From: Paraburkholderia sp. LEh10
GTDB lineage: Bacteria > Pseudomonadota > Gammaproteobacteria > Burkholderiales > Burkholderiaceae
Assembly (NCBI RefSeq): GCF_017814945.1
Contig: NZ_JAGIPX010000038.1
Span: 1 to 64,000, forward strand
DNA length: 64,000 nt
Direction of reading: 5' to 3'
Position 1 is the stretch's first letter; every line of letters starts with the position of its first letter. The position numbers and the translations under genes are program-made. This document shows positions 63,137 through 64,000 of the stretch, piece by piece. The notes beneath the pieces were generated by a model that saw nothing but the letters and a program-made list of their open reading frames with translations, made no database searches and was not told the origin of the DNA.

Positions 63137-63243
63137 GATTGTCAAGCTCTTTTCGGCAGCTCGCGTTCTGGCGCCGCGTCCCGATGAGCGATAAGCTGAT
63201 GCACGCGCCGCCATCACACTGTCACAGAGGAGGAGAGAGCTTC

Positions 63244-64000
63244 ATGTCCGCTCATCAATTGAAAGTACCGCGCGTTCTTCTGACCAACGACGACGGCATC
63301 GATGCACCGGGTCTCGCCGTACTCGAAGCCGTCGCAGCGGAGCTCGCCGACGAAGTATGGGTTGTGGCACCCGAGCACGACCAGAGCGGCACCTCGCACT
63401 CGATCAGCCTGCATTCGCCGCTGCGCGTGAGCCGCCAGGGCGAGCGGCGTTTCGGCGTGGTGGGAACGCCGGGCGACTGTGTCGTGATGGCCGTGCGTCA
63501 TCTGATGCGCGATGCGCCGCCGACGCTCGTGCTGTCCGGCGTCAATCGCGGCGGCAACCTCGGCGTGGAGACGATGTTCTCCGGCACGGTCGGCGCGGCG
63601 ATGACGGGGCTGCTGCTCGGCTTGCCCTCAATTGCGCTGAGCCAGACCTTCAGGGATCGCGAAAACGTCCGCTGGGACACGGCTCGCGCGCTCGCGCCCG
63701 GCGTCATCCGCCAGTTGCTCGCGATCGAGCACGACGAGCCCGTCTGCCTGAACGTCAATTTCCCGGACGTCGACGCATCGGCTGCGGGACCGCTGACGCC
63801 GACCCGGCAAGGCGTCGGTCTGGTAGAGGGGATCGACGTGCTGCCGCAAGTCGATCCTCGGGGCCTCGAATATCACTGGCTGCGATTCCAGCGCGGCCCG
63901 CGCGCCAATGCACCCGACAGCGAGACAGCCGTCGTGGCGTCGGGCCGCGTGTCGGTGACGCCGCTCTATTTCGATCGCACCGACGAAAGCACGTTCGCGA
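63244..64000 (+). CDS. surE: 5'/3'-nucleotidase SurE (cut by window edge)
   Basis: Survival protein E, a metal-dependent nucleoside monophosphatase. The N-terminal 252 residues are present with the SurE signature VLLTNDDGIDAPGLAVLE, metal and phosphate-binding residues in VAPEHDQSGTSHSISL, and SGVNRGGNLGVETMFSGTVG. A GAGGAGGAGAG region precedes the ATG. In proteobacteria surE often precedes pcm, nlpD and rpoS. The C-terminus lies beyond the right edge. Confidence 0.95.
   Translation, partial: MSAHQLKVPRVLLTNDDGIDAPGLAVLEAVAAELADEVWVVAPEHDQSGTSHSISLHSPLRVSRQGERRFGVVGTPGDCVVMAVRHLMRDAPPTLVLSGVNRGGNLGVETMFSGTVGAAMTGLLLGLPSIALSQTFRDRENVRWDTARALAPGVIRQLLAIEHDEPVCLNVNFPDVDASAAGPLTPTRQGVGLVEGIDVLPQVDPRGLEYHWLRFQRGPRANAPDSETAVVASGRVSVTPLYFDRTDESTFA

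Noticed and set aside
1..64000. tRNA, rRNA or prophage genes
   Set aside because: None was recognised by eye in any part of the window; a tRNA scan was not possible here.

Overview
The window looks like chromosomal DNA of a Burkholderia sensu lato species, most likely Paraburkholderia or Caballeronia. The GC content is high, almost every gene has relatives in that group, and a methylcitrate cluster under sigma-54 control, a persulfide dioxygenase-rhodanese fusion, polyhydroxyalkanoate genes and many LysR regulators all fit. No rRNA, tRNA, CRISPR array, phage or intact insertion sequence was seen. The genus is an inference.

Layout. 1-3.3 kb: propionate catabolism (prpC partial, prpB, divergent prpR, with a consensus sigma-54 promoter). 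3.3-9.1 kb: a DUF4337 protein, a GlxA-like regulator, a glycosyltransferase and a large exported PIG-L deacetylase. 9.4-14.2 kb: a five-gene leftward unit (MHS transporter, acyl-CoA-dehydrogenase-like flavin monooxygenase, flavin reductase, EthD-like protein, LysR). 14.8-19.9 kb: a LysR regulator facing a three-gene unit (ACS-type transporter, M81/MlrC metallopeptidase, Tat-exported epoxide-hydrolase-like enzyme). 19.9-21.6 kb: a cNMP-domain flavoprotein. 21.9-27.7 kb: a patchy region with two pseudogenes, a 13-bp tandem repeat, an Ohr gene with striking operators, a lipoprotein, a 1-Cys peroxiredoxin and the persulfide dioxygenase-rhodanese. 27.8-33.4 kb: a MocR regulator facing a permease, a D-amino-acid dehydrogenase-like enzyme and a binding protein. 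33.5-41.8 kb: small enzymes, a LysR/efflux pair, and glcG-glcB. 42.1-45 kb: a decaying homoprotocatechuate (hpa) cluster. 45.1-53.6 kb: HAD phosphatase, thioredoxin-like protein, GH63-like hydrolase, psuG, then a two-component system whose response regulator is fused to a flavoprotein. 53.6-60.6 kb: small metabolic and stress genes, phasin and phaB. 60.8-63.1 kb: esterase, a second Ohr and a TetR regulator sharing one operator motif. The window ends inside surE.

How the genes work together. Peroxide and sulfur-redox defence recurs: two Ohr proteins with unrelated control sequences, a 1-Cys peroxiredoxin, a persulfide dioxygenase, a thioredoxin-like protein and the remains of a carboxymuconolactone-decarboxylase/AhpD-like gene. 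Two related flavoproteins resemble thioredoxin reductase but have lost the CxxC motif. One is fused to a cyclic-nucleotide-binding domain. The other is fused to a receiver domain and overlaps a cytosolic histidine kinase that itself carries a cyclic-nucleotide-binding domain. This is the best candidate here for an undercharacterised signalling system.

Gene decay is also prominent. hpaG1 and hpaH carry small frameshifts in repetitive tracts, hpaE is cut short with the expected downstream ring-cleavage genes absent, an acyltransferase and a CMD-family gene are remnants, and a 61-codon membrane protein gene has an early stop codon. The small indels could be sequencing errors; the large deletions could not.
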